From positions 1 to 64,000 of the forward strand of contig NZ_JABFFR010000002.1 in assembly GCF_013423485.1 (NCBI RefSeq): a stretch of DNA of 64,000 nucleotides, given 5' to 3'. Every line of letters starts with the position of its first letter. Within the stretch, counting starts at the first letter, position 1. This document shows positions 19,068-25,613 of this stretch, piece after piece. The notes beneath the pieces are model-generated. The model saw nothing but the letters and a program-made list of their open reading frames with translations. It was not told where the DNA came from and did no database searches. The position numbers were made by a program, and so were the translations under genes. The stretch is from Azospirillum oleiclasticum (GTDB lineage: Bacteria > Pseudomonadota > Alphaproteobacteria > Azospirillales > Azospirillaceae).

Positions 19068-19085
19068 ATGCAGGCAGCGTGCCAA
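19068..19085 (-). promoter_or_regulatory. Sigma-54 (RpoN) promoter of flgF operon
   Basis: Read leftward the sequence is TTGGCACG-CTGC-CTGCAT, a near-consensus -24/-12 promoter (TTGGCACG-N4-TTGCAT) with the invariant GG-N10-GC spacing. Transcription would begin near 19056, giving a ~45-nt leader before flgF. Sigma-54 control of flagellar middle genes is common in alphaproteobacteria. Confidence 0.75.
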
Positions 19086-19123
19086 CAACCGGGGGCGGGT
19101 CGCTCCGGTCCGGGACGGTGTGT

Positions 19124-19187
19124 GCCGGGCAAAAGCTGCCGCCATGCCGGCAGAAAGCTCCCGCTGGCGCCGGGCAAAACCTTCCCG
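19124..19187 (-). repeat. Three phased ~18-20-nt repeats upstream of the sigma-54 promoter (putative activator sites)
   Basis: Three similar units start at 19124 (GCCGGGCAAAAGCTGCCG), 19146 (GCCGGCAGAAAGCTCCCG) and 19169 (GCCGGGCAAAACCTTCCCG). The 22- and 23-bp spacings put them on one face of the helix, 40-120 bp upstream of the RpoN promoter. That is where enhancer-binding activators bind. They recall FlbD-type ftr elements, but that identification is inference. Confidence 0.6.
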
Positions 19188-19263
19188 TTTCCGGAATCGG
19201 CGGATTCCGGACGTGGTGCTGGCACGATCCACTCAAGATCCGTGCCGGCCGACCCGTTCAGGT

Positions 19264-19749
19264 TCAGGCGCTGGCGAAGCTGGGGATCGCGCCGTGCACG
19301 AAATCACGGACGGATGGGTTGATGTCGGCCACCGTGCAGGCGTGCAGATAGGCGCGCGACAGGACCTCGAGCGCGAAGTCCGGATCGTGGGAACGGCGGG
19401 CGAATTCCGGCAGGCCCATGGGCCTGCCGAACACGCCGCGCCAGAAGTCATGGTCGTTCAGCGGGCCGAAGTTCATCGCCCAGAAGCCGAAGCTGCGGCC
19501 GGTGTCCCCGGCCTCGCGGAGCAGCAGCTCGACATTGCGATGGCGGGGATCCGCGCGGATGCGGTCGTACAGCCGGTCGACCGCATCGGACTCCCCCTCC
19601 AGCACCTGGAGGAAGATGCCATCGAACTCGATCAGGAAGCCGGTGATGCCGAGAGCGCGGTTCTTGTGGGCGCTGGTGAGGCAGATTTGGGTCAGCTCGG
19701 AGAAGGGAAGCAGCGTTGCCGCTTCGCTGCGATACATGATGGTCAGCAT
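19264..19749 (-). CDS. BLUF-domain blue-light photoreceptor
   Basis: A 161-aa flavin-binding light sensor. The start at 19749 (M-L-T-I-M-Y-R-S) fits the BLUF N-terminus; the longer frame to 19914 overlaps the fliL promoter. Y6, N30 (H-K-N-R-A-L-G-I-T-G) and Q48 (F-L-Q-V-L-E-G) are the flavin hydrogen-bonding triad, and D-P-R-H-R-N-V follows. Residues ~95-161 are a helical extension without a recognised output domain, so it probably signals by protein contact. It lies between the flgF operon and divergent fliL, suggesting but not proving a link to motility. Confidence 0.92.
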   Translation of the reverse strand: MLTIMYRSEAATLLPFSELTQICLTSAHKNRALGITGFLIEFDGIFLQVLEGESDAVDRLYDRIRADPRHRNVELLLREAGDTGRSFGFWAMNFGPLNDHDFWRGVFGRPMGLPEFARRSHDPDFALEVLSRAYLHACTVADINPSVRDFVHGAIPSFASA

Positions 19750-19943
19750 TCTGCACCTTTTCCGCCGCGCCACGTCCCGCATAGATTGTGCGGTCCACCG
19801 CCTGGCGTCCATGGGACAATCCGTAGCAACGGGTGCCGGTGCCCGTGACCCCCTCCTCCCCGAAAAGGCTTTGTTAACTATCCCAAAGATAGGTTGGATT
19901 GCATCCGCCGACACCCCTTACGGCACTTCCGGAACACCCACGA
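19750..19943. promoter_or_regulatory. Divergent intergenic region between BLUF gene and fliL
   Basis: This gap must hold both promoters. On the fliL side TTGTTA (19871-19876) and TTGGAT (19894-19899) are 17 bp apart, a weak sigma-70 candidate, and a short inverted repeat CTATC-CCAAA-GATAG (19878-19892) lies between them. I found no convincing sigma-54 motif here. Confidence 0.3.
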
Positions 19944-20465
19944 ATGACCGCTCACGCCGATAGCGATGACATGTCGGGCGGCGTGCCGCGCAAGAAATTC
20001 AGCGGCAAGAAGCTCGTCCTGTTCGTGATCCTGCCGCTGCTGCTGCTGGTGGGAACGGGTGCCGGCGTGTATTTCAGCGGCGTTCTCGACATGCTTCTCG
20101 GCCACAAGGAGGAGGAGCACCCCGCCCCGACCGAGGCGGCACCGCAGGAGCACGCCGGACCGCCGGTCTTCTACGACCTGCCGGACATGCTGGTGAACCT
20201 GAACACCGCCAACCGCCGGCCCGCCTTCCTGAAGATCAAGATCTCGATCCAGGTCGCCAAGCCGGAGGATGTTCCGGCGATCGAACATGTGCTGCCGCGC
20301 ATCGTCGACAACTTCCAGGTCTATCTGCGGGAGCTGCGGCTGGAGGACCTGAAGGGATCGGCCGGCATGTACCGGTTGCGGCAGGAACTGCTGATGCGCA
20401 TCACCGCCGCCGCCCATCCGGTGAAGGTGAAGGACATCCTGTTCCGGGAAATGCTGGTGCAGTGA
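19944..20465 (+). CDS. fliL: Flagellar basal body-associated protein FliL
   Basis: A 173-aa inner-membrane protein that associates with stators and supports torque. The ATG at 19944 gives M-T-A-H-A-D-S-D-D; a 16-residue longer frame is less likely. A basic stretch (R-K-K-F-S-G-K-K) precedes one membrane helix (about 24-44, L-V-L-F-V-I-L-P-L-L-L-L), a linker, and the periplasmic FliL domain (F-Y-D-L-P-D-M-L-V-N-L, R-P-A-F-L-K-I-K-I-S). It starts the rightward fliL-fliM operon. Confidence 0.94.
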   Translation: MTAHADSDDMSGGVPRKKFSGKKLVLFVILPLLLLVGTGAGVYFSGVLDMLLGHKEEEHPAPTEAAPQEHAGPPVFYDLPDMLVNLNTANRRPAFLKIKISIQVAKPEDVPAIEHVLPRIVDNFQVYLRELRLEDLKGSAGMYRLRQELLMRITAAAHPVKVKDILFREMLVQ

Positions 20466-20487
20466 GCCGGGGACGCGGAGACGAGAC

Positions 20488-21564
20488 ATGAGCAACCCCG
20501 ACGAGCTGAGTGAAGAGGAACGGCTCGCCGCCGAATGGGCCGCGCTGGCGGAAGACGGCGGCGACATGGGCGGCGGTGACGACGGCGGCGGCTCCACCCG
20601 CGTCCTGAACCAGGACGAGATCGACAGCCTGCTCGGCTTCGACCAGGGCGGGGCCGGCGACGGCGACAATTCCGGCATCATGGCGCTGGTCAATTCGGCG
20701 CTGGTGAACTACGAACGCCTGCCGATGCTGGAGGTGGTCTTCGACCGCCTCGTCCGCATGATGTCCACCTCGCTCCGCAACTTCACCTCCGACAACGTCG
20801 AGGTCAGCCTCGACCAGATCTCGTCGGTGCGTTTCGGCGATTACCTGAACTCCATCCCGCTGCCGGCCATGCTGAGCGTCTTCAAGGCGGAGGAGTGGGA
20901 CAACTACGGCCTGATGGTCGTGGATTCGGCGCTGATCTACTCGATCGTGGACGTGCTGCTGGGCGGCCGCCGCGGTACCGCGGCGATGCGCATCGAGGGC
21001 CGCCCCTACACCACCATCGAGCGCAATCTGGTCGAGCGGATGGTGCATGTGGTGCTGTCCGACCTGTCCGCCGCCTTCGACCCGCTGTCGCCGGTCACCT
21101 TCCGCTTCGACCGGCTGGAGACGAATCCACGTTTCGCCACCATCGCCCGGCCGGCCAACGCCGCCGTGCTGGTCAAGCTGCGCATCGACATGGAGGATCG
21201 CGGCGGCCGGCTGGAGCTGATGATCCCCTACGCCACGCTGGAGCCGGTGCGCGAGCTGCTGCTCCAGATGTTCATGGGTGAGAAGTTCGGCCGCGACAGC
21301 ATCTGGGAAACCCACCTGGCGTCGGAACTGCTGGTCACCGACGTCGATCTGTCGGCGGTGCTGGACGAGATCACCATGACCCTGCACGACGTGCTGAACT
21401 GGCGCGTCGGCACACGGATCCTGCTGAACGCGACGCCCGACGGGAGCATCGAGCTGCGCTGCGGCGACGTGTCGATGTTCCAGGGCCGCATGGGCCGCAA
21501 GGGCGGACACATCGCCGTGCGGATCGAAAAGGAACTGCCGAAGCAGGAGGTCATGCGGCTATGA
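20488..21564 (+). CDS. fliM: Flagellar motor switch protein FliM
   Basis: A 358-aa C-ring component that binds phospho-CheY and sets rotation direction. The CheY-binding peptide L-N-Q-D-E-I-D-S-L-L-G-F lies near residue 40, after an unusually long acidic/glycine-rich leader (family members usually start with it). The middle CheC-like domain (Y-E-R-L-P-M-L-E-V-V-F-D-R, G-D-Y-L-N-S-I-P) and the C-terminal SpoA-type domain (~285-350) are complete. It overlaps the DUF6468 gene by 4 nt. Confidence 0.96.
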   Translation: MSNPDELSEEERLAAEWAALAEDGGDMGGGDDGGGSTRVLNQDEIDSLLGFDQGGAGDGDNSGIMALVNSALVNYERLPMLEVVFDRLVRMMSTSLRNFTSDNVEVSLDQISSVRFGDYLNSIPLPAMLSVFKAEEWDNYGLMVVDSALIYSIVDVLLGGRRGTAAMRIEGRPYTTIERNLVERMVHVVLSDLSAAFDPLSPVTFRFDRLETNPRFATIARPANAAVLVKLRIDMEDRGGRLELMIPYATLEPVRELLLQMFMGEKFGRDSIWETHLASELLVTDVDLSAVLDEITMTLHDVLNWRVGTRILLNATPDGSIELRCGDVSMFQGRMGRKGGHIAVRIEKELPKQEVMRL

Positions 21565-22133
21565 CGCCCAACCTGTCGCTGTTGGTCGATCTGGTGATGG
21601 TCGGGCTGCTTGTCGCGACCATCGCCTACGCGATCATCCTGAACAAGCAGATCATCAAGCTGCGCGACAGCCGCAGCGAGCTGGCCGAGCTGATCCGCGG
21701 CCTGAACGAGGCGACCGCGCAGGCGGACTCCGGCGTGAAGGGGATGCGGCGGGCCGCCACCGACACCGGCGAGCAGCTTCAGCGCGCCATCGACAAGGCA
21801 GCCGCGCTGCGCGACGAGCTGACCTTCATGGTGGAGACGGGGGAGGCGCTGGCCGACCGTCTGAGTGCCACCGGCGGCGAGCGCCCGCGGGGCGCACCCG
21901 CGGCACCGGCCCAGCGTGGCGCGGGGCGGCAGGCGGTCGCCCCGCCGGTGCGCCCGGCCCCGGCAAGCCCGCTGATCGACGAGACGCTGTTGGCCGCGCG
22001 TGCCGAGGCGGCGCGGCGTGATCCGTCGGTGCCCCCGCCCGCGGGAGGGGACGCGCCGCGTCAGCGCGATCCCCAGGACACACTGTCGCGTGCCGAGCGT
22101 GAGCTTCTGCAGGCCATCGAGAACCGGCGCTGA
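21561..22133 (+). CDS. DUF6468 domain protein of the flagellar operon
   Basis: A 190-aa protein with an N-terminal membrane anchor (about 7-27, L-V-D-L-V-M-V-G-L-L-V) and then a helical, probably coiled-coil region (L-R-D-S-R-S-E-L-A-E-L-I-R-G-L) of about 80 residues. A proline/arginine-rich disordered tail ends in R-A-E-R-E-L-L-Q-A-I-E-N-R-R. This pattern is the DUF6468 family found in flagellar operons of Rhodospirillales. It is translationally coupled to fliM. A motor-associated role is inferred only from context. Confidence 0.75.
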   Translation: MTPNLSLLVDLVMVGLLVATIAYAIILNKQIIKLRDSRSELAELIRGLNEATAQADSGVKGMRRAATDTGEQLQRAIDKAAALRDELTFMVETGEALADRLSATGGERPRGAPAAPAQRGAGRQAVAPPVRPAPASPLIDETLLAARAEAARRDPSVPPPAGGDAPRQRDPQDTLSRAERELLQAIENRR

Positions 22134-22144
22134 GGGGGGATGCG

Positions 22145-22999
22145 ATGACGACCACCACGACCCTCGACCGCAAGCCGCCGGCCACCACCGCCGACCCCGC
22201 CGCGCCGGCCCGCAGACCGGCCGTCGGCAAACCACCGGTCAAGGCGACGCCCACAGGGAAGATGCGGCGCAAACCCGCCCGCGAGCCGCTGGCCCGCCGT
22301 CTGGTCGCGCGGGCGCGGGGATTGCGGTTCCGGCTGTTGCCGGTGACCATCTTCGTGGCCGTCCTGATGCTCGGCCTGCGCGTCGGCGACCTCTGGCGCA
22401 TCGCGACCCGGGACGCCCAGCTTCCCGAGTTCCCGGTGACCCTGGCCCAGGCACCGAGCCCGCCGGCTCAACAGCCGCAGCAACCGGCCCCGGCCGCACC
22501 GGGCGCCGCCGCGCGGCCACCGGAGCCGTCGCCCGGGCCGGCCGCCGCCGGTGGCGAGCGCATGGCCGCCGCCAATCCGCTGGGGCCGGTGGACAACAAC
22601 GAGCTGCTGCAGCATTACGCCGACCGTCGTGCCGAGATCGAGCGCCGGACCAAGGAGGTCGAGCAGCGCGAGGCCCTGCTGGCGGCGGCGGAGAAGCGCA
22701 TCGACCAGAAGCTCCAGGAGCTGGAGAAGGTGCGCGGCGAGATTCAGAAGCTGCTGCGCACCGGCGACCAGCGGCAGAGCGAGCAGCTCGACAGCCTCGT
22801 CAAGATCTACGAGACGATGAAGCCGAAGGAGGCTGCCCGCATCTTCGAGGAGTTGGAGATGCCCGTGCTTCTCGACGTCATCACCCGCATGAAGGAGACC
22901 AAGACCGCGCCCGTGCTGGCCGCCATGGACCCCTCCAAGGCCAAGGCCATCACCGCGGCCCTGGTGGAGCGGCGCGCGCTGCCGGCGGTGCCGCAGTGA
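22145..22999 (+). CDS. MotE-like flagellar protein (MgtE-N-like C-terminal domain)
   Basis: A 284-aa protein. A basic, disordered N-terminus leads to one membrane helix (about 62-80, L-P-V-T-I-F-V-A-V-L-M-L-G), a proline-rich linker, a ~70-residue coiled coil (E-I-E-R-R-T-K-E-V-E-Q-R-E-A-L-L) and a C-terminal MgtE-N-like domain with Y-E-T-M-K-P-K-E-A-A-R-I-F and the M-D-P-S-K-A-K motif. This is the architecture of MotE, the periplasmic chaperone of MotC in Sinorhizobium. It ends the fliL-fliM operon, 11 nt after the DUF6468 gene. The exact role here is inferred. Confidence 0.82.
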   Translation: MTTTTTLDRKPPATTADPAAPARRPAVGKPPVKATPTGKMRRKPAREPLARRLVARARGLRFRLLPVTIFVAVLMLGLRVGDLWRIATRDAQLPEFPVTLAQAPSPPAQQPQQPAPAAPGAAARPPEPSPGPAAAGGERMAAANPLGPVDNNELLQHYADRRAEIERRTKEVEQREALLAAAEKRIDQKLQELEKVRGEIQKLLRTGDQRQSEQLDSLVKIYETMKPKEAARIFEELEMPVLLDVITRMKETKTAPVLAAMDPSKAKAITAALVERRALPAVPQ

Positions 23000-23049
23000 C
23001 CGTGCCCAGTTTGCAACAGTGTGTGGTTACTGCGGACCGATCCTGCATG

Positions 23050-23079
23050 TTTACGTGGCATTAACCGAAACAATTTAAT
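23050..23079 (+). promoter_or_regulatory. Candidate promoter of the cheY-cheZ operon
   Basis: In a locally AT-rich gap, TTTACG (23050-23055) and TTTAAT (23074-23079) are 18 bp apart, about 85 bp upstream of the cheY start. The match is reasonable for a sigma-70-type promoter but no flagellar sigma-28 motif is clear. Confidence 0.4.
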
Positions 23080-23163
23080 GTAAAGTCTCGTCCCGTCGTC
23101 AGGCCGCACCGGTCCGGCCGGACGAACGGGAAAGTAGCCGCAGAGCGGCGTCGCGGGTGGTCC

Positions 23164-23550
23164 ATGGCTGTCGACAAGAACTTGCCGATCCTGATCGTCG
23201 ATGACTACAAGACGATGTTGCGCATCGTCCGTAATCTTTTGAAGCAGGTCGGCTTCGACAATGTCGAAGAGGCGATGGACGGGTCGTCCGCCTTGACCAA
23301 GCTGCGGGAAAGCCGCTTCGGGCTGATCATCTCCGACTGGAACATGGAGCCGATGACCGGGCTCCAGCTCCTCAGGGAGGTGCGGGCCGATGCCAAGCTC
23401 GCCGCCATCCCCTTCATCATGATCACCGCCGAGAGCAAGACCGAGAACGTGATCGCCGCCAAGGAAGCGGGGGTCAGCAACTACATCGTCAAGCCGTTCA
23501 ACGCCGAGACGCTGAAGTCCAAGCTTCAGTCGGTGCTGGGCGCCTTCTGA
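23164..23550 (+). CDS. cheY: CheY-type chemotaxis response regulator
   Basis: A 128-aa single receiver domain. The acidic pocket D13/D14 (L-I-V-D-D-Y), the phosphoacceptor D58 (L-I-I-S-D-W-N-M), the Thr in M-I-T-A-E and the Lys in I-V-K-P-F are all present. No output domain follows. It binds FliM when phosphorylated to alter rotation, and is dephosphorylated by the adjacent CheZ. The high similarity of length and motifs to E. coli CheY and the cheZ neighbour make the assignment strong, though alphaproteobacteria often carry several CheY paralogues. Confidence 0.92.
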   Translation: MAVDKNLPILIVDDYKTMLRIVRNLLKQVGFDNVEEAMDGSSALTKLRESRFGLIISDWNMEPMTGLQLLREVRADAKLAAIPFIMITAESKTENVIAAKEAGVSNYIVKPFNAETLKSKLQSVLGAF

Positions 23551-23595
23551 GCCCGATCCGCACCGCGCACGCCGACTGAACCCGGAGGCAGAGAG

Positions 23596-24243
23596 ATGAC
23601 CCCCAGCAACGTCCTTGCGGAGCAGAAGCTTCTCCGACAGCGGATCGACGCCGCGCACGCCGAAGCGGCGCAACCGCTGTCGCGCGAGGAGGTGGGCGAC
23701 ATCGTCCGCGAGGTGCTGACGACCATGCAGGGCGACCTCTCCGCCCAGGATCTGGGTCTCTACAAGGAGCTGGAGTCGCTTGCCCGCTACATCCAGCACG
23801 CGCGGCGGGAGATCGCGGCGATCCGCCCGGCCGACATCCGCGACTGCCACCTGCCCACCGCGCACGACGAGCTGGACGCGGTGGTCGGCGCGACGGAGAC
23901 CGCGACCTTCGCCATCTTCGACGCCTGCGACGCCATCGGGGTCATCGCCGGCGGCATCGACGGCGAGCAGGGCGTGAAGCTGACCGAGCAGATCACCCGC
24001 ATCTTCGAAGCCTGCAACTTCCAGGACATCACCGGCCAGCGAATCACCAAGGTTGTGAAGGCGCTGAAGCACATCGAGGCAAAGGTCGACGCGTTGGTCG
24101 CCGCCTTCGGCGAATCGGCTCTGGGAGCGCTGGAGGCCGATCCCGAACCGGCCGGCGACGCGGCCCTGCTGCATGGCCCCCAGCTTCCTGGCAACGCCAT
24201 CAACCAGGACGAGATCGACCGGCTGCTGGCGAGCTTCGACTGA
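23596..24243 (+). CDS. cheZ: CheY phosphatase CheZ
   Basis: A 215-aa helical protein. The catalytic helix reads N-F-Q-D-I-T-G-Q-R-I with D144 and Q148, matching E. coli D143 and Q147. The last residues, N-Q-D-E-I-D-R-L-L-A-S-F-D, form a C-terminal CheY-binding peptide that closely resembles the CheY-binding peptide of FliM in this window (N-Q-D-E-I-D-S-L-L). It lies 45 nt downstream of cheY and 4 nt before the first MotB-like gene. CheZ is present in only part of the alphaproteobacteria. Confidence 0.93.
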   Translation: MTPSNVLAEQKLLRQRIDAAHAEAAQPLSREEVGDIVREVLTTMQGDLSAQDLGLYKELESLARYIQHARREIAAIRPADIRDCHLPTAHDELDAVVGATETATFAIFDACDAIGVIAGGIDGEQGVKLTEQITRIFEACNFQDITGQRITKVVKALKHIEAKVDALVAAFGESALGALEADPEPAGDAALLHGPQLPGNAINQDEIDRLLASFD

Positions 24244-24247
24244 CGCC

Positions 24248-24931
24248 ATGGCCACGCCGGGCAAAGCGCCACTGTCCGCGCTGCCCGCCGGCCGGGCCGT
24301 GCCGGGGGGGGCTGCGAACGGGCCGCTGGTGCTGCTGCTGTCGCTGTTCCTGTTGTTGCTGGTGTTCTTCATCGTGCTGAATGCCCAGGCCGTGCGCCGG
24401 CCGGAGCGCACGAGCGCCGTCCTGGCGTCCGTCGAGCGCGGCTTCCCGGAATTCAAGATCGACGCGCGGCTGCGTGACGGGACGGATCCGGTGGCGTCGC
24501 GATCCGGCACCGTCTTCGCGGCGGAGCGGCTGCACGAGATGGGCGAGTTGTTCGTGACCGCGGTCGCCGTGGCGCGCGTGAACGCGGTGCGGCCCGGCCG
24601 GCTGCTGGAGGTCTGGCTGCCGATCGATGCGTTGTTCCTGCCGGGCACCGCCACGCTGCGACCCGACCGGCAGGGGCTGCTGGACCGCATCGCCAACAGC
24701 CTGCGTGCCGACCGGCCGGGTGAGCGGATGGAGGTGGACGCGCTGCTCGCCATCGACGAGGGGGCGCTGAGCCAGCCGCCCGGCCCGGTGCAGCGCGCCG
24801 GTGCGCTGGCGCGCGCGCTGACCGGCGACGGCGCTCCTCCCGGCTCGGTCACCGTGGGCGTCGAGCGGGGAGATGCTGGAACGATCCGCTTCCTGTTCAG
24901 CCTGCGCGCGGCGGGGGAGGGGCGGCGATGA
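24248..24931 (+). CDS. MotB-like membrane protein lacking the proton-channel aspartate
   Basis: A 227-aa protein starting at 24248, 4 nt after the cheZ stop. It has one N-terminal membrane helix (about 24-46, G-P-L-V-L-L-L-S-L-F-L-L-L-L-V-F-F-I-V) in the place of the MotB helix, but with no acidic residue equivalent to Asp32. The periplasmic part (~95-220) resembles a degenerate OmpA-like domain (F-L-P-G-T-A-T-L-R-P-D-R). It overlaps the next MotB-like gene by 4 nt. It is probably a motor accessory or a partner of the next protein rather than a working stator. Family assignment is moderate. Confidence 0.6.
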   Translation: MATPGKAPLSALPAGRAVPGGAANGPLVLLLSLFLLLLVFFIVLNAQAVRRPERTSAVLASVERGFPEFKIDARLRDGTDPVASRSGTVFAAERLHEMGELFVTAVAVARVNAVRPGRLLEVWLPIDALFLPGTATLRPDRQGLLDRIANSLRADRPGERMEVDALLAIDEGALSQPPGPVQRAGALARALTGDGAPPGSVTVGVERGDAGTIRFLFSLRAAGEGRR

Positions 24932-25608
24932 TCCGGGTGCCGGGCTTCGACAAGGCGCGCGACAGCGCGGGGGCGGACAGCCGCCGCACCATCTGGCTGG
25001 TCAGCTTCACCGATCTGATCTCACTGCTGTTCGCCTTCTTCGTGCTGATGCTGGCGATGGCGGAGCCGGACGGGCCGCGCTGGGCGCGCATGGCCGACGG
25101 GCTGTCCGCCCGCTCCACCGCCTCCGCCCCGTCGGACCGGGTGCCGGACCCGCATGCCGCCTTCAACGCCGCCACGCTGGAGCCACAGTCGCGCGTCAGT
25201 CTGGATTATCTGGGCGCGCTGCTGCGCACCCAGGTGGCCGACCGCCCGGAGCTGGCCGGCGTGTTCGTCCAGCGCGAGGACGACCGCGTCGTGATCGTCT
25301 TCCCAGGCGAGCTGCTGTTCGAGCACAGTGGGTTGCTGATCGGTGAGCGTGGCCGGCGTGCGCTGCACACGCTGGGCGCGGTGGTCGGGCGCATCGGCAA
25401 CCGGATCGAGGTGGTCGGCCACGCCGAGCGGGAGGACGCCGCCTCCGGTCAGGCGTGGGAGCGGTCGCTGGGACGCGCGGTGGCGGTTTCGGCCGCGTTG
25501 CGCGGCAGCGGCTACCGCGGTGATCTGGTGGCGCGCAGCGTGATGGTGCCGGGCGCGGCGCGCGGCGGGCCGCGCGTCGACGTCGTCGTGCGCGAGATGG
25601 AGGAGTGA
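24928..25608 (+). CDS. MotB/OmpA-like flagellar motor protein
   Basis: A 226-aa protein. The N-terminal helix carries the MotB pattern W-L-V-S-F-T-D-L-I-S-L-L-F-A-F-F-V-L, with D29 in the position of the ion-carrying aspartate. The periplasmic domain (~85-226) is OmpA-like: I-V-F-P-G-E-L-L-F-E-H-S-G and R-I-E-V-V-G-H-A-E-R. The canonical peptidoglycan-binding N-x-x-L-S-x-x-R-A stretch is changed to W-E-R-S-L-G-R-A. There is no motA beside it. It is a MotB paralogue; whether it is an energising stator is uncertain. Confidence 0.75.
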   Translation: MIRVPGFDKARDSAGADSRRTIWLVSFTDLISLLFAFFVLMLAMAEPDGPRWARMADGLSARSTASAPSDRVPDPHAAFNAATLEPQSRVSLDYLGALLRTQVADRPELAGVFVQREDDRVVIVFPGELLFEHSGLLIGERGRRALHTLGAVVGRIGNRIEVVGHAEREDAASGQAWERSLGRAVAVSAALRGSGYRGDLVARSVMVPGAARGGPRVDVVVREMEE

Positions 25609-25613
25609 GGGCG

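Noticed and set aside
19124-19187. A CRISPR-like array
   Set aside because: Only three imperfect units with almost no spacers; position and phasing fit regulatory sites. No CRISPR array was seen anywhere in the window.
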